Assembly (NCBI GenBank): GCA_045597345.1
Contig: JAZLJW010000078.1
Location: forward strand, 1-21,086
From: Treponema_I sp045597345
GTDB lineage: Bacteria; Spirochaetota; Spirochaetia; Treponematales; Treponemataceae
Reading direction: 5' to 3'
DNA length: 21,086 nt
A program made the position numbers and the translations under genes. How positions within the stretch are numbered: the first letter of the stretch is position 1; each line of letters begins with the position of its first letter. Under the pieces are notes generated by a model. That model worked only from the letters and a program-made list of their open reading frames with translations. It made no database searches and was not told where the DNA came from. Shown here one piece after another: positions 6,425 through 15,081 of this stretch.

Positions 6425-7615
6425 TTATGGTACCAGTGGCACATACAGCCACTTGGTACTGTCACTCATATTTTTCGCCATTAACCCCAAATCAACTTTT
6501 GCTGTCGTTTCTCCCAGAATATAACTGCCATCTTCGGTGTCCAACCGTGCTCCTTTACCGTCAACCTGCACTCCTACAACGGCATGACTGTATTCCCGAC
6601 TGACAAAAATGCTTGACGGAATCCCCATATTCATCAACAGACAGGTAATGAGCATGGATCTGCTGTCGCAGTCACAGCCGCTGCCGGTAAGGGCTGCCGT
6701 AACCGGTGTAAAATCACTGGTTGTGTAGTCACGCTGATAGGTAAATTCCTGGGTCCAGGACAGCAACTGTTCTGCAATCCAACGGTCTGCTTCAGCCGCA
6801 TTCATCGGTTTGTCCGCCTTCATGGTACGGGAAAGTGCATTCTGAATCTGAAATGCTGCGTTTTTCAGCCGGTTACAGCTGTTGCGGAATATCTGGCGGT
6901 AGTATCGCTGCCAGGCTTCTTTCCAGAGGGGACTTTCTGAATACATGGATAAAACGGCAAATTCGCGTTCTATGACAAAACGGTCTGCTTCAATGTCATC
7001 AGCGTCAAGTTGAATAGTAATGGGAATCCCGTGAATGGAGATTTTGTGGCTGATCTTTTGTGTTTTAGGAAAGGCATAGCTGGTAATGGGGCCGGCTTCC
7101 CGATAACTGCCGGTATCGATGTTGAGACTGTCAGCACAGCTGAGTAGAAACTGCTCAACGCCTCCAACGTCAGCATAGTCGGTGCTGATATAGCTGAGGG
7201 AACAGACAATGCCTGGTACTTCCGAAAGCCTTGCTGCAACGGCCCAACCCCAGTAATCGACCGAACCGAGCGTCATGGTGAAGCTGCCGATGACCGTTTC
7301 TGCATTGCGCCAGTCGCAGTCATCAATGTCGCCTGTGGCGTGAAGTTTGCTGAAAACGTCGCTAAGGGCGGCGCGGGGACTGTCAAATTGAGTTCCCGGG
7401 TATGCACGGAGAAGTACCTGAACCGGTAATGCCTGATGTTCAAATAAAAAACGGTTATCATCTGCGGCATCAACCATGGTAAATCCTTCCGGCAGGTCAA
7501 CAGAAAAATCCCAGGTGCTTGAGTATATGACATCAGCATGCAGAGCAGGTAAGAAAGCAAAGAACAGAAGGACTGTCAGAATGAAAGAAGTAATTCGGCG
7601 TGTAATTCGGTGCAT
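6425..7615 (-). CDS. Exported transglutaminase-like protein
   Basis: 396 residues with a signal peptide (MHRITRRI, hydrophobic core 9-24, cleavage likely after LHA), so it is exported. The C-terminal part (about 290-380) is a transglutaminase/cysteine-peptidase core: C316 in GCDCDSRSMLI, followed by a MGIPSS strand, H344 in EYSHAVVGV and D359 in ARLDTED, giving a plausible Cys-His-Asp triad. Residues 28-280 are beta-rich with no domain I recognise. Bacterial members of this superfamily act as proteases or cross-linkers of envelope proteins; the substrate cannot be read from sequence. The frame is open far upstream, but the ATG at 7615 is the only one directly before a signal peptide and has GGAG 5 bases upstream. 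It is divergent from the RluA-family gene, 48 bases away. Confidence 0.82.
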   Translation of the reverse strand: MHRITRRITSFILTVLLFFAFLPALHADVIYSSTWDFSVDLPEGFTMVDAADDNRFLFEHQALPVQVLLRAYPGTQFDSPRAALSDVFSKLHATGDIDDCDWRNAETVIGSFTMTLGSVDYWGWAVAARLSEVPGIVCSLSYISTDYADVGGVEQFLLSCADSLNIDTGSYREAGPITSYAFPKTQKISHKISIHGIPITIQLDADDIEADRFVIEREFAVLSMYSESPLWKEAWQRYYRQIFRNSCNRLKNAAFQIQNALSRTMKADKPMNAAEADRWIAEQLLSWTQEFTYQRDYTTSDFTPVTAALTGSGCDCDSRSMLITCLLMNMGIPSSIFVSREYSHAVVGVQVDGKGARLDTEDGSYILGETTAKVDLGLMAKNMSDSTKWLYVPLVP

Positions 7616-7627
7616 GGTTTCTCCGGC

Positions 7628-7656
7628 TTGTAAAAGGATAAGGTCTTCAGTACACT
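7628..7656 (+). promoter_or_regulatory. Predicted promoter of the RluA-family gene group
   Basis: TTGTAA (7628-7633), a 17-base spacer and TACACT (7651-7656) are followed by only 7 bases before the ATG at 7664. Transcription would begin at or next to the start codon, giving a leaderless mRNA. No Shine-Dalgarno is present in front of that ATG. Confidence 0.5.
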
Positions 7657-7663
7657 TTTCGGC

Positions 7664-8308
7664 ATGAATACCCTTCCAATCGTATATGAAAACGCAGAAA
7701 TCCTGATAATTAACAAACCCTGTGGACTTGCTGTCCAGGGGGGGGAAGGGGTGACTTCCAGTGTGGATCGTGTACTGCCTGAACAGGTGGGATATCCGGT
7801 GTATCTTGTGCATCGTCTTGATAAAGAAACGGCAGGACTTCTGGTTGTAGCAAAAAGCAGCAGTGCAGCGGGAAAATGGACCCATGAACTGAATGCGGGA
7901 AAGGTCAGGAAGATGTATCAGGCCTGGTGTATCGGAGAACCAAAGTCCAAAAAAGGCACATTCCGGTCTGATGTTCAGCACAAGGATAAAAGTCAGAATG
8001 CAGTTACGCATTACACCGTAGAAAAAACCGTAACTGAGACTCTTGAAGATGGCAGTGAGCTGAAGCTCAGTCTGCTCAAGTTACAGCTTGAAACCGGACG
8101 TATGCATCAAATTCGTATTCATCTGGCTCAGGCCGGCTTCCCCATTTGTGCCGACGACAAATACGGAAACTTCAAGATGAATAAATTGCTGCAGAAGCAG
8201 CTGAAGATAAAACGGCTGCAGCTGGCGGCTACCCAGCTTACCATTCCGGTTGATGGAAAGCCGCAGACATTCAGTGTTGAACAGCCTGCGCACTTTTTGG
8301 TAAGATAA
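7664..8308 (+). CDS. RluA-family pseudouridine synthase
   Basis: Converts uridines of rRNA or tRNA to pseudouridine. The 214-residue protein has the RluA-family catalytic motif HRLDKETAGLLVVAK at 50-64 with catalytic Asp53, the N-terminal IINKPCGLAVQGG (15-27), and the late ETGRMHQIRIHLAQAGFPI strand (142-160) followed by DDKYGN. There is no N-terminal S4 RNA-binding domain, so it belongs with the short RluA/RluC-like forms; the target nucleotide cannot be stated. It is the first gene of a plus-strand group with DUF4912 and the GH57-like gene (9- and 15-base gaps), though no functional link is evident. Confidence 0.92.
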   Translation: MNTLPIVYENAEILIINKPCGLAVQGGEGVTSSVDRVLPEQVGYPVYLVHRLDKETAGLLVVAKSSSAAGKWTHELNAGKVRKMYQAWCIGEPKSKKGTFRSDVQHKDKSQNAVTHYTVEKTVTETLEDGSELKLSLLKLQLETGRMHQIRIHLAQAGFPICADDKYGNFKMNKLLQKQLKIKRLQLAATQLTIPVDGKPQTFSVEQPAHFLVR

Positions 8309-8317
8309 CAGATAATT

Positions 8318-9001
8318 ATGGATATCAATATCGCTACACGCGCTCATTTAGAAACACTTTCTACCGCGGATCTTCTATCCCTGGCAGATGATTACGGAAT
8401 CGATATTCCTGAAGAATTAAACAGACAGTTAATAATTGGTGAACTTCTGGAAGTTATAGCAGAAATGCAGGAAGATAACGAAGAAGAGCTGGAAGAAGGT
8501 GACAATCCTGGCCTTCCTGAAGAAAACGTTCTTCCTGATCACTTTAACGAAACTACTATTGCTGCCGTTATGCGGAATCCGGTCTGGTGCTTTGTATATT
8601 GGGAAGTAAGTGATGCCGATAAGGCTGCTGTCCTGGCAGCAGAAAACTTTGAACAGCTGGTACTTCGGGTATCTTTCTTTGAAAACCGTGCTTCGGCAAA
8701 GGCCCGTGAATCATATGATATTCCGGTAACCTGCGAAAACAGAGAACAGTTTGTTCTGCTGCCATCCAATGAATTGTTTGTACGTATTGATTTGGTTGCC
8801 CGTAACGGTGACCTTCCGGTACAGGTACTTGCTCATTCTGCAATGATTACCATTCCTCAGGGATGTCCTGAAATTTCATCGCTTGCTGTATCCAACGCCA
8901 TGACTTCTGCTGATTCGGATATTCCTGAAATCATGAAGCTGTCAGGTCTTCCAAACCTGATCAAATCGCAGTATCAGAATCATCGACAGTCTTTCTCGTA
9001 A
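8318..9001 (+). CDS. DUF4912 domain protein
   Basis: 227 residues, no signal peptide, so cytoplasmic. Residues 8-48 (LSTADLLSLADDYGIDIPEE and the helix after it) look like a Rho-N/SAP-type helical module. A very acidic linker (about 49-70, rich in Glu and Asp) follows, then the DUF4912 core at 80-180, recognisable by IAAVMRNPVWCFVYWEV. The DUF4912 fold is Ig/CBM-like as I recall, and such genes often lie beside GH57 polysaccharide enzymes, as here with a 15-base gap. This suggests that the two proteins act together on an alpha-glucan or on each other, but no activity is established. The start has no good RBS and lies 9 bases after the rluA-family stop, so translation by re-initiation is likely. 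Confidence 0.82.
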   Translation: MDINIATRAHLETLSTADLLSLADDYGIDIPEELNRQLIIGELLEVIAEMQEDNEEELEEGDNPGLPEENVLPDHFNETTIAAVMRNPVWCFVYWEVSDADKAAVLAAENFEQLVLRVSFFENRASAKARESYDIPVTCENREQFVLLPSNELFVRIDLVARNGDLPVQVLAHSAMITIPQGCPEISSLAVSNAMTSADSDIPEIMKLSGLPNLIKSQYQNHRQSFS

Positions 9002-9016
9002 CAGGATGTAAATCAT

Positions 9017-10591
9017 ATGTCAAAGAAAAAACTCGTTCTGACCCTGGTTGCTGACCAGAGTTTTATTCGTCATCTTGAAAATGATGATCCTCATTTTTCC
9101 CGCAATGAAGCACTGTTCTCTGCCATTTCAGATACCTACCTTCCGCTGCTCAACATGTTTGCCAATCTGGAAGCAGAAGGCATCCCCTTTAAGCTGAATC
9201 TGGTCATTTCACCGGCATTATGTGATATGCTCGCTGATCCACGGCTGCAGCTGCTGTACATAGAATGGCTGAACCGGCAGATTACCCTGGGCGAAGCTGA
9301 AGTTAAACAGTATGAACATGGTTCTGTGCAGCATACACTGGCATGCCGTTATCTTGATAAAGCAAAAGAAAACCTGCATGAATTTACTGAAATTATGAAT
9401 CAGGACATTCTGTCAAAGTTTGTTTATTACGCAAAACGCGGAAATATCGAGCTTCTGGCAACCACTGCAACTCATGTTTTTCTGCCGCATTTTGCAGATA
9501 TTCCTGAAGCAGTTCAGGCTCAGATAGAAGTAGGACTTCAGGCCCACAAGCACTATTTCGGTGTTGCTCCTGACGGATTCTACATACCGTATATGGCGTA
9601 TGCTCCAGCACTTGAATGGCTGATCCGGCCTTACGGTTTCAATTACACCATAATCGATACCCATGGTATTCTTTTTGGCAATCCACAGCCTGAGTACGGT
9701 GTTTTCTATCCGGTACGTACCCGGAATTCACTGGCTCTTTTTGCGCGTGATTCAAGCAATACGCTGGAATACCATAAACACCCCGTGTATCGCAGTCAGG
9801 AATATGATATTGGGTATGATGCTGATGAAGCATACCTGACAGAGTTCTTCGGTAAATTTGACAGCCGTGTATCTACTGGTTTCAAGTATTACACTCAGGG
9901 AACTACTTCAAGCGAGCGTGTTCTGTACAATGAAGAAATGGCACTGGAGCAGGCAAAAGCTGATGCCCACGCATTCTATGAAGAAAAATGCTCGCTTCTG
10001 GATAAAGCTGCAGAACTGTGTGACTCTGATATGGTTGTAGATACCTGTGTATTCGATATGGCGCTGTTCGGCAGTACCTGGTATGAAGGAATTGATTTCC
10101 TTGAAGAACTGCTCAGAACTATGGCTTTTACAGAAGCTTTTGATGTTTCCTGCAGTACCGACCTGCTTGAAAATCAGTTTACCCTGCAGAAGATTGAACC
10201 GTTTCCTTGTGCCGCCTGCGGAGAAGGCTATGGTGAAAATCTTTTGAGTCACAGTAACGGCTGGATGCTGCGGTATGTCCGCAAAGCCTGTGAACGGATG
10301 ATTGACCTGGCTGGACGTTTTACCGATGATACCGGTCTTAAATCACGGTATCTGAACCTTGCAGCAAAAGAAGTGCTGCTGGCTATGGACAGCCGCTGGC
10401 CTGCCATGGTAGATGAACAGCAGTATCCGGATTATGCTGAATATCGCTTTAAAGAAAGTGTTGTAGCATTCGGTACCGTGTATGAATCACTTGGATCAAA
10501 CAATATCAGTACGGAATGGCTTACCCGAATGGAAAAACGCCATACGTTATTCAGTGATATTAACTACCATGTGTTCAAGCGTAAGGATTAA
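9017..10591 (+). CDS. GH57 branching-enzyme-like protein with altered active site
   Basis: 524 residues, cytoplasmic, colinear over its whole length with GH57 1,4-alpha-glucan branching enzymes (DUF1957 type). The order seen is an N-terminal strand VLTLVADQSFIRH (7-19), LLATTATHVFLP (146-157), GFYIPYMAYAPALEW (187-201), GYDADEAYLTEF (266-277), TGFKYYTQG (287-295), the acid/base region VFDMALFGSTWYEG (345-358, D347 kept), and EVLLAMDSRWP (452-462). Active enzymes have HxH in the first motif, E-C at the nucleophile position (LPECxY) and SSDWP in the last. Here these are VAD, PYMAY (Tyr192 in place of the nucleophile Glu) and DSRWP. The codon for Tyr192 is TAT at 9590-9592, so the change is clear in the DNA. 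The family is sure; branching activity is doubtful. AGGA at 9003-9006 is a weak RBS. It is paired with DUF4912 and ends at a terminator. Confidence 0.85.
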   Translation: MSKKKLVLTLVADQSFIRHLENDDPHFSRNEALFSAISDTYLPLLNMFANLEAEGIPFKLNLVISPALCDMLADPRLQLLYIEWLNRQITLGEAEVKQYEHGSVQHTLACRYLDKAKENLHEFTEIMNQDILSKFVYYAKRGNIELLATTATHVFLPHFADIPEAVQAQIEVGLQAHKHYFGVAPDGFYIPYMAYAPALEWLIRPYGFNYTIIDTHGILFGNPQPEYGVFYPVRTRNSLALFARDSSNTLEYHKHPVYRSQEYDIGYDADEAYLTEFFGKFDSRVSTGFKYYTQGTTSSERVLYNEEMALEQAKADAHAFYEEKCSLLDKAAELCDSDMVVDTCVFDMALFGSTWYEGIDFLEELLRTMAFTEAFDVSCSTDLLENQFTLQKIEPFPCAACGEGYGENLLSHSNGWMLRYVRKACERMIDLAGRFTDDTGLKSRYLNLAAKEVLLAMDSRWPAMVDEQQYPDYAEYRFKESVVAFGTVYESLGSNNISTEWLTRMEKRHTLFSDINYHVFKRKD

Positions 10592-10601
10592 TGACTGACT
10601 G

Positions 10602-10633
10602 AAAAAGGGCTGCCCAAACAGCTCTTTTTTTTT
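10602..10633. terminator. Bidirectional rho-independent terminator
   Basis: The stem GGGCTG (10607-10612) with CAGCTC (10619-10624), one G-T pair and a 6-base loop, is flanked by AAAAA on the left and nine T on the right (10625-10633). It serves the plus-strand GH57 gene and, through the A-run, the minus-strand UPF0164 gene that ends at 10639. Confidence 0.9.
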
Positions 10634-10638
10634 ATGTC

Positions 10639-11949
10639 TCAGTCGATTTTCTGCAGGTCAAGCATTTTCTGTTCAACACGTCTGGTATCCTGTGCAGCTT
10701 TTAATGACATTTTTACCGGGTCATACCGTTTATCAAGCTGCAGTGCTTTTTCCCAAAGCTCTATGGCCATATCAAGGTTACCGCTGGTGTAATAATCAAT
10801 TCCCATAAGGTAGTATTCATCAATTTCATCCTGAATTTTTGAACGGCCCCGGTCGCCCAGATGGGTTTTGAGGGAAACGCTTATTCTGTTCAGTGGTGCC
10901 AGGGAACTGGTAATGTCGTAGGTGTAGTTTACATTCATGGTTACCCGGTTTCGGATATCGTACTGAGCGCCCAGGCTGAATCGTGGATTTGCCCCTTTCA
11001 GCAGAAAACCACCCTGAACTGCGAAAAAGCTGGTAAATTGCAGGTCGATACCAACTCCTGCGGCCCAATGTTCAGACTCCTTAGGGTTTAAGAGATTTAT
11101 GGGTTTTTGAAATTCAGCCGTAATGGTTATGGGTTGAATCATCTGCCAGGAAAAGCCGGCAGAAAATTTACTGGGAAGAGCTTCAGCAGGCTTAAACCCG
11201 TTTTTAGGCAGGCCGGTCAGGGCAACACCAAAGTTTGTAGCGGAAAAGCCCAGTGACATGTTGGGAGTTCGTGAATCAAACCATTTAAGAAAGTTGAATC
11301 GGATCATCATTCCTGCATCCGCAAGAAATGCAATAGCTGACTGGCTCAATCCTGAGTTTTTGACGATCGTTGCAGAATCATCTCCTGAGTAGTCTGGAAC
11401 AGTCCGTAGTGCGCCTTTAATATTTGCGCCCAGTGCGAGTCCTTTGAAGGTATACCCGTGGAAAAAATTGTATGAAGTATTAAGCGTAACGGCTGATTCG
11501 GTATAGTACGACTTATTCAGCTCTTTTCCGAAAAAATCGTATTCGGTAAAAGGGACATAAAAACATTTTGCCATAATGCCATATCCCAGATCTTTTGACC
11601 GCTGGGTAAAGGCAATTGTCTCTACCGAAGAGTCAGCAATCCACATGTTGTGGAAAGCGGCAGCCTCTGTTTCAGTCAGAAGACTGGATGCTGCAGGATT
11701 ATATTCAAAAAAGCCGATATCATTGCTCAATCCGGTGAATGCTGAGCCCATGGCTTCTGCTTTACCACCTGAAGGAATCAGAAGCGATCTGAAGACGGTC
11801 CGACCTTCGTTATCATGTTCCTGCTGCAGTGTTTCATAAAAAGACAGGTTGTTTTCGGCAAAAAGTACAGACATCCCACAGAAAAGAACTGCAAGCAATG
11901 CAGCTGGAGAATTGTTCCGATGTCTGTCAGATGCTGAAAATAAACCCAT
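10639..11949 (-). CDS. UPF0164/FadL-like outer-membrane protein with C-terminal TPR
   Basis: 436 residues. A signal peptide occupies 1-31 (hydrophobic AALLAVLFCGMSVLF, cleavage after LFA). Residues 50-360 have the pattern of the treponemal UPF0164 family of FadL/PorV-like barrels: LLIPSGGKAEAMGSAFTGLS, then FFEYNPAASS, and many alternating strands ending NYTYDITSSLAPLNRISVSL. Known treponemal members are proposed outer-membrane channels for hydrophobic substrates such as fatty acids. The last 62 residues (from EIDEYYLMGIDYY, with GNLDMAIELWEKALQLDKRY) form one TPR unit, probably in the periplasm. The start at 11949 is chosen because the signal peptide fits it and a promoter lies between it and the upstream Met at 11985. 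It is divergent from the TPR-SpoIIE operon, so the three may work together. Confidence 0.85.
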   Translation of the reverse strand: MGLFSASDRHRNNSPAALLAVLFCGMSVLFAENNLSFYETLQQEHDNEGRTVFRSLLIPSGGKAEAMGSAFTGLSNDIGFFEYNPAASSLLTETEAAAFHNMWIADSSVETIAFTQRSKDLGYGIMAKCFYVPFTEYDFFGKELNKSYYTESAVTLNTSYNFFHGYTFKGLALGANIKGALRTVPDYSGDDSATIVKNSGLSQSAIAFLADAGMMIRFNFLKWFDSRTPNMSLGFSATNFGVALTGLPKNGFKPAEALPSKFSAGFSWQMIQPITITAEFQKPINLLNPKESEHWAAGVGIDLQFTSFFAVQGGFLLKGANPRFSLGAQYDIRNRVTMNVNYTYDITSSLAPLNRISVSLKTHLGDRGRSKIQDEIDEYYLMGIDYYTSGNLDMAIELWEKALQLDKRYDPVKMSLKAAQDTRRVEQKMLDLQKID

Positions 11950-11959
11950 TTCATCACGT

Positions 11960-11989
11960 ATAGTAACAAAAAAGAAGTGGTACATGCAA
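11960..11989 (-). promoter_or_regulatory. Predicted promoter of the UPF0164 gene
   Basis: On the minus strand: TTGCAT (11989-11984), an 18-base spacer and TACTAT (11965-11960), then 10 bases to the ATG at 11949. The leader would be only about 3 bases, matching the missing RBS. Confidence 0.4.
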
Positions 11990-12068
11990 ATCTGAGTGGA
12001 GTTCGTGTATAAAGGCGTAAGATAATCCGAAAATGTAGAAGAGATGAACTGTTTTTGCAGGGGCTCAA

Positions 12069-12077
12069 TGGTATACT
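12069..12077 (+). promoter_or_regulatory. Predicted extended -10 promoter of the TPR-SpoIIE operon
   Basis: TGGTATACT is an extended -10 (TGn followed by TATACT, 12072-12077) that ends 4 bases before the ATG at 12082. No convincing -35 is visible, as expected for this promoter class. The start site would fall within or next to the first codons. Confidence 0.4.
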
Positions 12078-12081
12078 TATC

Positions 12082-15081
12082 ATGGTGACGTATTCAAAAA
12101 AACTGTCTGTATTTCTTATTGCTTCTCTGCTTGGAATTTTTTCAAGAGGAGTGGTGTTTGCAAAGGATAACGGTAATGCCGTAAAGCTGCAGGAAATCGA
12201 TACGCACATAGAAAACCGTGAATACAATGAAGCCTTGAAAATCCTTTCAGAGTTCATCCGTGATAATCCCAGTCAGTTTGATGAAGCACAGAAACGGGTG
12301 CAGATTATTATGCATTCCCGTGAATTGCTGACCCAGCTGGCAGATGAATTGATTTATGTTATTGAAAACGATCCGGAAAACGATGAACGCAAGCTGGAAT
12401 TAATCAAACAGATAGAAAGCATTGAAGTAAATCCTTCTTCCCGGATGAAATCATTTCTGGAATCAACACGGAGGGCTGCAGAATTCGCAGTCAACCACAT
12501 CAAATTTCAGAATATCATTGCGGAAGGCTCCAGACTGACCCATGAAGGCCAGTATTCCGAAGCAGTACTCAACCAGGTACATGGCTTTTCAGTGTATTAT
12601 GATTCGTTTGTCAGGGAAAATGATGATGAGACGGTTGCTGCAGTAAACAGACTGCTGGATACGGTCAAAAGTGCCGTCGGACGGTTCCCGGAGATCAGTC
12701 TTGAAGCTGAAAATGCTTTTGAATCCTTGAGAAAAGCCTTGCAGAGTGATGATACAGCTGCAACCCAGAGCGCTGTGCGGCGTGTTCAGACCGCTATGGC
12801 AGAGTATGCTTCAGTACGTAACACCATTGTGTCTGTCGGATATACATTTCAGGATATGTTTACCGTTCTGGCAGCTCAGCAGGGATTGGAAACGGAGGCT
12901 TCCTATCTTCCTTTTGCCTGGCGTTTTATTCTTGGTTCCAGCAGCGAACAGGACTCCGGTATGGCTGGAGCCATGGATATGCTGTGGAATCTGCTTGTTG
13001 AGCAGACAAAGCCTGATACTCTGACGGCAGCGCTGATTCACCTTGATGCCTGTATTTCACTGAATGGTTCAGGTTCAACAGAATCTGTTTCAGCTATGGC
13101 CGCTGAAAGCGAAAAGCAGCTTGCTGCTGCCCAGACATTCCTTTCGGTGGGAGATCAGCTTGAAAAACTTGCCGGTTTGTTGGAGCATGGCACTCCATCT
13201 CCTTTGCGTGATGAAAACTTCTCTCTGCTTATTTCAGATATGCGTAATACCTGCACGTGGATGCAGGGAATTATTCTGAATGACCAGTCTTATCGCACTG
13301 TTCTTTCTCAGATTCCTGCAAAAATATATGAGGAAGCACTGGCTGCTGCCGAGGATGCAGTCAGAACAGGTAATTTCTCATGGATTACTTCTGCGGTTGA
13401 AACTTACCACCGCATTGAATCCTTGAACCAGGCAGCCACAGAGTATTGTGCCGGTATTTCAGAAATTGCCGGGCGGGTGCAGAATCTGAACGGAGCCGTT
13501 TCTTCTCAGGATTTTATGGAATCAATACGTGGATTAGGTGTTGCATTGCGTACGGAATCAGATTCCTCCCTGAAGCAATTGGAAAACCGGTTCAGTACGT
13601 ATATTCAGCGTGCCTCAGAGCTTATAACTGAACATACCGTTCTTTCGTACGAAGAAGCGCTGACCCTGTTGAATGAAAGTCTTGATCCCACTTTGTCATC
13701 ATATCCCCAAAAAGTGGTGCCTCTTACAGAAACCTTACTGCCACAGTGTGCATCGTTACAGAATCAGCTGACCGTTCTGCAGCAGATTGTCAGTCCGGTT
13801 GTTTCTTCTGATCCGGTGGAAAAAGCAGTAGCGCAGATTATCAGGATTGCAGAAAGTACCAGAGCATTACAGGCAGCTGCTGAAGACCGTATCCGTCAGG
13901 CAACACGCATCTTTGCAGAGGGTGAGTTACGGTATACGGAAGCACGTACTGCCATTACCCGGGATGATTATACCAGTGCCAGATCCAGTATTCAAAAAGC
14001 GGGAAGTAAATATGCAGAATCATTCCTGTATCGGGAAGATTCAACTCTCCGTGCTCAGTGCGATGCCAAACTGATGGCATTGGGTGAAGAAATAAACCGG
14101 CTTGAAAATGAACGCATCGTTCTTGAAGTCCGCCGTCTGAAAAAACAGGCAAAGAATGAATACTATGCCGGTAATTTTGAATCTGCCGACAGTCTGCTGC
14201 AGCAGGCAAAGGCACGCTGGCTTATTACCAATGTTGAAGATGACCCCGAAATTGTTCAGCTGCTTGCATTGGTCGGTACTGCGTTGAGTATGAAAACCGG
14301 GCGCACTATATCGCCTTCTGCGCCGCTGTATCCGGAAATGAGTCAGACTCTGAATATTGCACACAGTTACTTTGCGCAGGGTGAGTCGCTGTTAAAGAAT
14401 GGAAACCGGGCGGAAGGTGTTACCGCATTGCAGAATGCTCTTCAGAAAATCCGGGAACTTCAGCTGGTATATCCGCTGAATCAGGAAGCAAGCCTTATGT
14501 CGCTGCAGATTTCAAAACTGATTGATCCGGCTGCCTTTGAAACGTATTTTGCCCAAAAAGTGCGGACTGCAAAAGAAGAGTACAAGGATAAGGAAAAACA
14601 GCGGCAGGTATATGCTGATCTGCTTGACCTGTATGAAATAAATCCGTCATATCCTGGACTTAAAGACTTTATTTACACGGTCGAAATAGAACTGGGAGTA
14701 CGGCAGAAACCTATTGACCGAAGTACCCAGATAAAATCAGATTCACTCTACAAAGAAGCATTGACGCTGTACAATAAGAATAACCGGGATGAAATCAATC
14801 TTCGCAGCGCACTTGCAAAAGTTGATGATGCTTTGGCTCAAAACCCGGATAACGAAGATGCCCAGACATTGAAGGACCGCATAAATATCGCGCTGGGAGG
14901 CAGTGGTTCTGTTGTTCTTCCTTCCGAAGCTGAAAGTATGTATCAGAAGGCTGTTCAGGAACTTCAGAAGGGAAATACCATTCAGGCAGCTGCTATTGTC
15001 ATGCAGTTGATGCAGAATCCGGAGTATGCTAAGTCTGCAAAAATTCTTGACCTGAAAAAGAAGGTAGATTCGCTGTTATGA
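12082..15081 (+). CDS. Large exported TPR-rich helical protein
   Basis: 999 residues: a signal peptide (MVTYSKKLSVFLIASLLGIF, cleavage probably after VVFA at 27) and then an almost wholly helical protein. TPR-like units are visible at about 45-70 (NREYNEALKILSEFIRDNP), 685-710 (KNEYYAGNFESADSLLQQAK), 765-790 (GESLLKNGNRAEGVTALQNA), 888-925 (LYKEALTLYNKNN) and 950-975 (MYQKAVQELQKGN). The middle (about 100-640) is helical with weak repeats and stretches that may be coiled coil. There is no lipobox and no catalytic motif. TPR arrays bind other proteins, so a periplasmic partner or scaffold role is likely. Its stop overlaps the start of the SpoIIE phosphatase gene by ATGA, which points to that receptor as a partner. 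The start is uncertain by a codon: GTG at 12085 also fits the promoter better. Confidence 0.82.
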   Translation: MVTYSKKLSVFLIASLLGIFSRGVVFAKDNGNAVKLQEIDTHIENREYNEALKILSEFIRDNPSQFDEAQKRVQIIMHSRELLTQLADELIYVIENDPENDERKLELIKQIESIEVNPSSRMKSFLESTRRAAEFAVNHIKFQNIIAEGSRLTHEGQYSEAVLNQVHGFSVYYDSFVRENDDETVAAVNRLLDTVKSAVGRFPEISLEAENAFESLRKALQSDDTAATQSAVRRVQTAMAEYASVRNTIVSVGYTFQDMFTVLAAQQGLETEASYLPFAWRFILGSSSEQDSGMAGAMDMLWNLLVEQTKPDTLTAALIHLDACISLNGSGSTESVSAMAAESEKQLAAAQTFLSVGDQLEKLAGLLEHGTPSPLRDENFSLLISDMRNTCTWMQGIILNDQSYRTVLSQIPAKIYEEALAAAEDAVRTGNFSWITSAVETYHRIESLNQAATEYCAGISEIAGRVQNLNGAVSSQDFMESIRGLGVALRTESDSSLKQLENRFSTYIQRASELITEHTVLSYEEALTLLNESLDPTLSSYPQKVVPLTETLLPQCASLQNQLTVLQQIVSPVVSSDPVEKAVAQIIRIAESTRALQAAAEDRIRQATRIFAEGELRYTEARTAITRDDYTSARSSIQKAGSKYAESFLYREDSTLRAQCDAKLMALGEEINRLENERIVLEVRRLKKQAKNEYYAGNFESADSLLQQAKARWLITNVEDDPEIVQLLALVGTALSMKTGRTISPSAPLYPEMSQTLNIAHSYFAQGESLLKNGNRAEGVTALQNALQKIRELQLVYPLNQEASLMSLQISKLIDPAAFETYFAQKVRTAKEEYKDKEKQRQVYADLLDLYEINPSYPGLKDFIYTVEIELGVRQKPIDRSTQIKSDSLYKEALTLYNKNNRDEINLRSALAKVDDALAQNPDNEDAQTLKDRINIALGGSGSVVLPSEAESMYQKAVQELQKGNTIQAAAIVMQLMQNPEYAKSAKILDLKKKVDSLL

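Noticed and set aside
7616..8011. 132-residue N-terminal extension of the transglutaminase-like protein
   Set aside because: It runs opposite the RluA-family gene, and the ATG at 7615 has GGAG upstream and a signal peptide directly after it.
12055..12081. TTG start for the TPR protein
   Set aside because: It has no RBS, lies upstream of the likely promoter, and puts extra residues before a good signal peptide.
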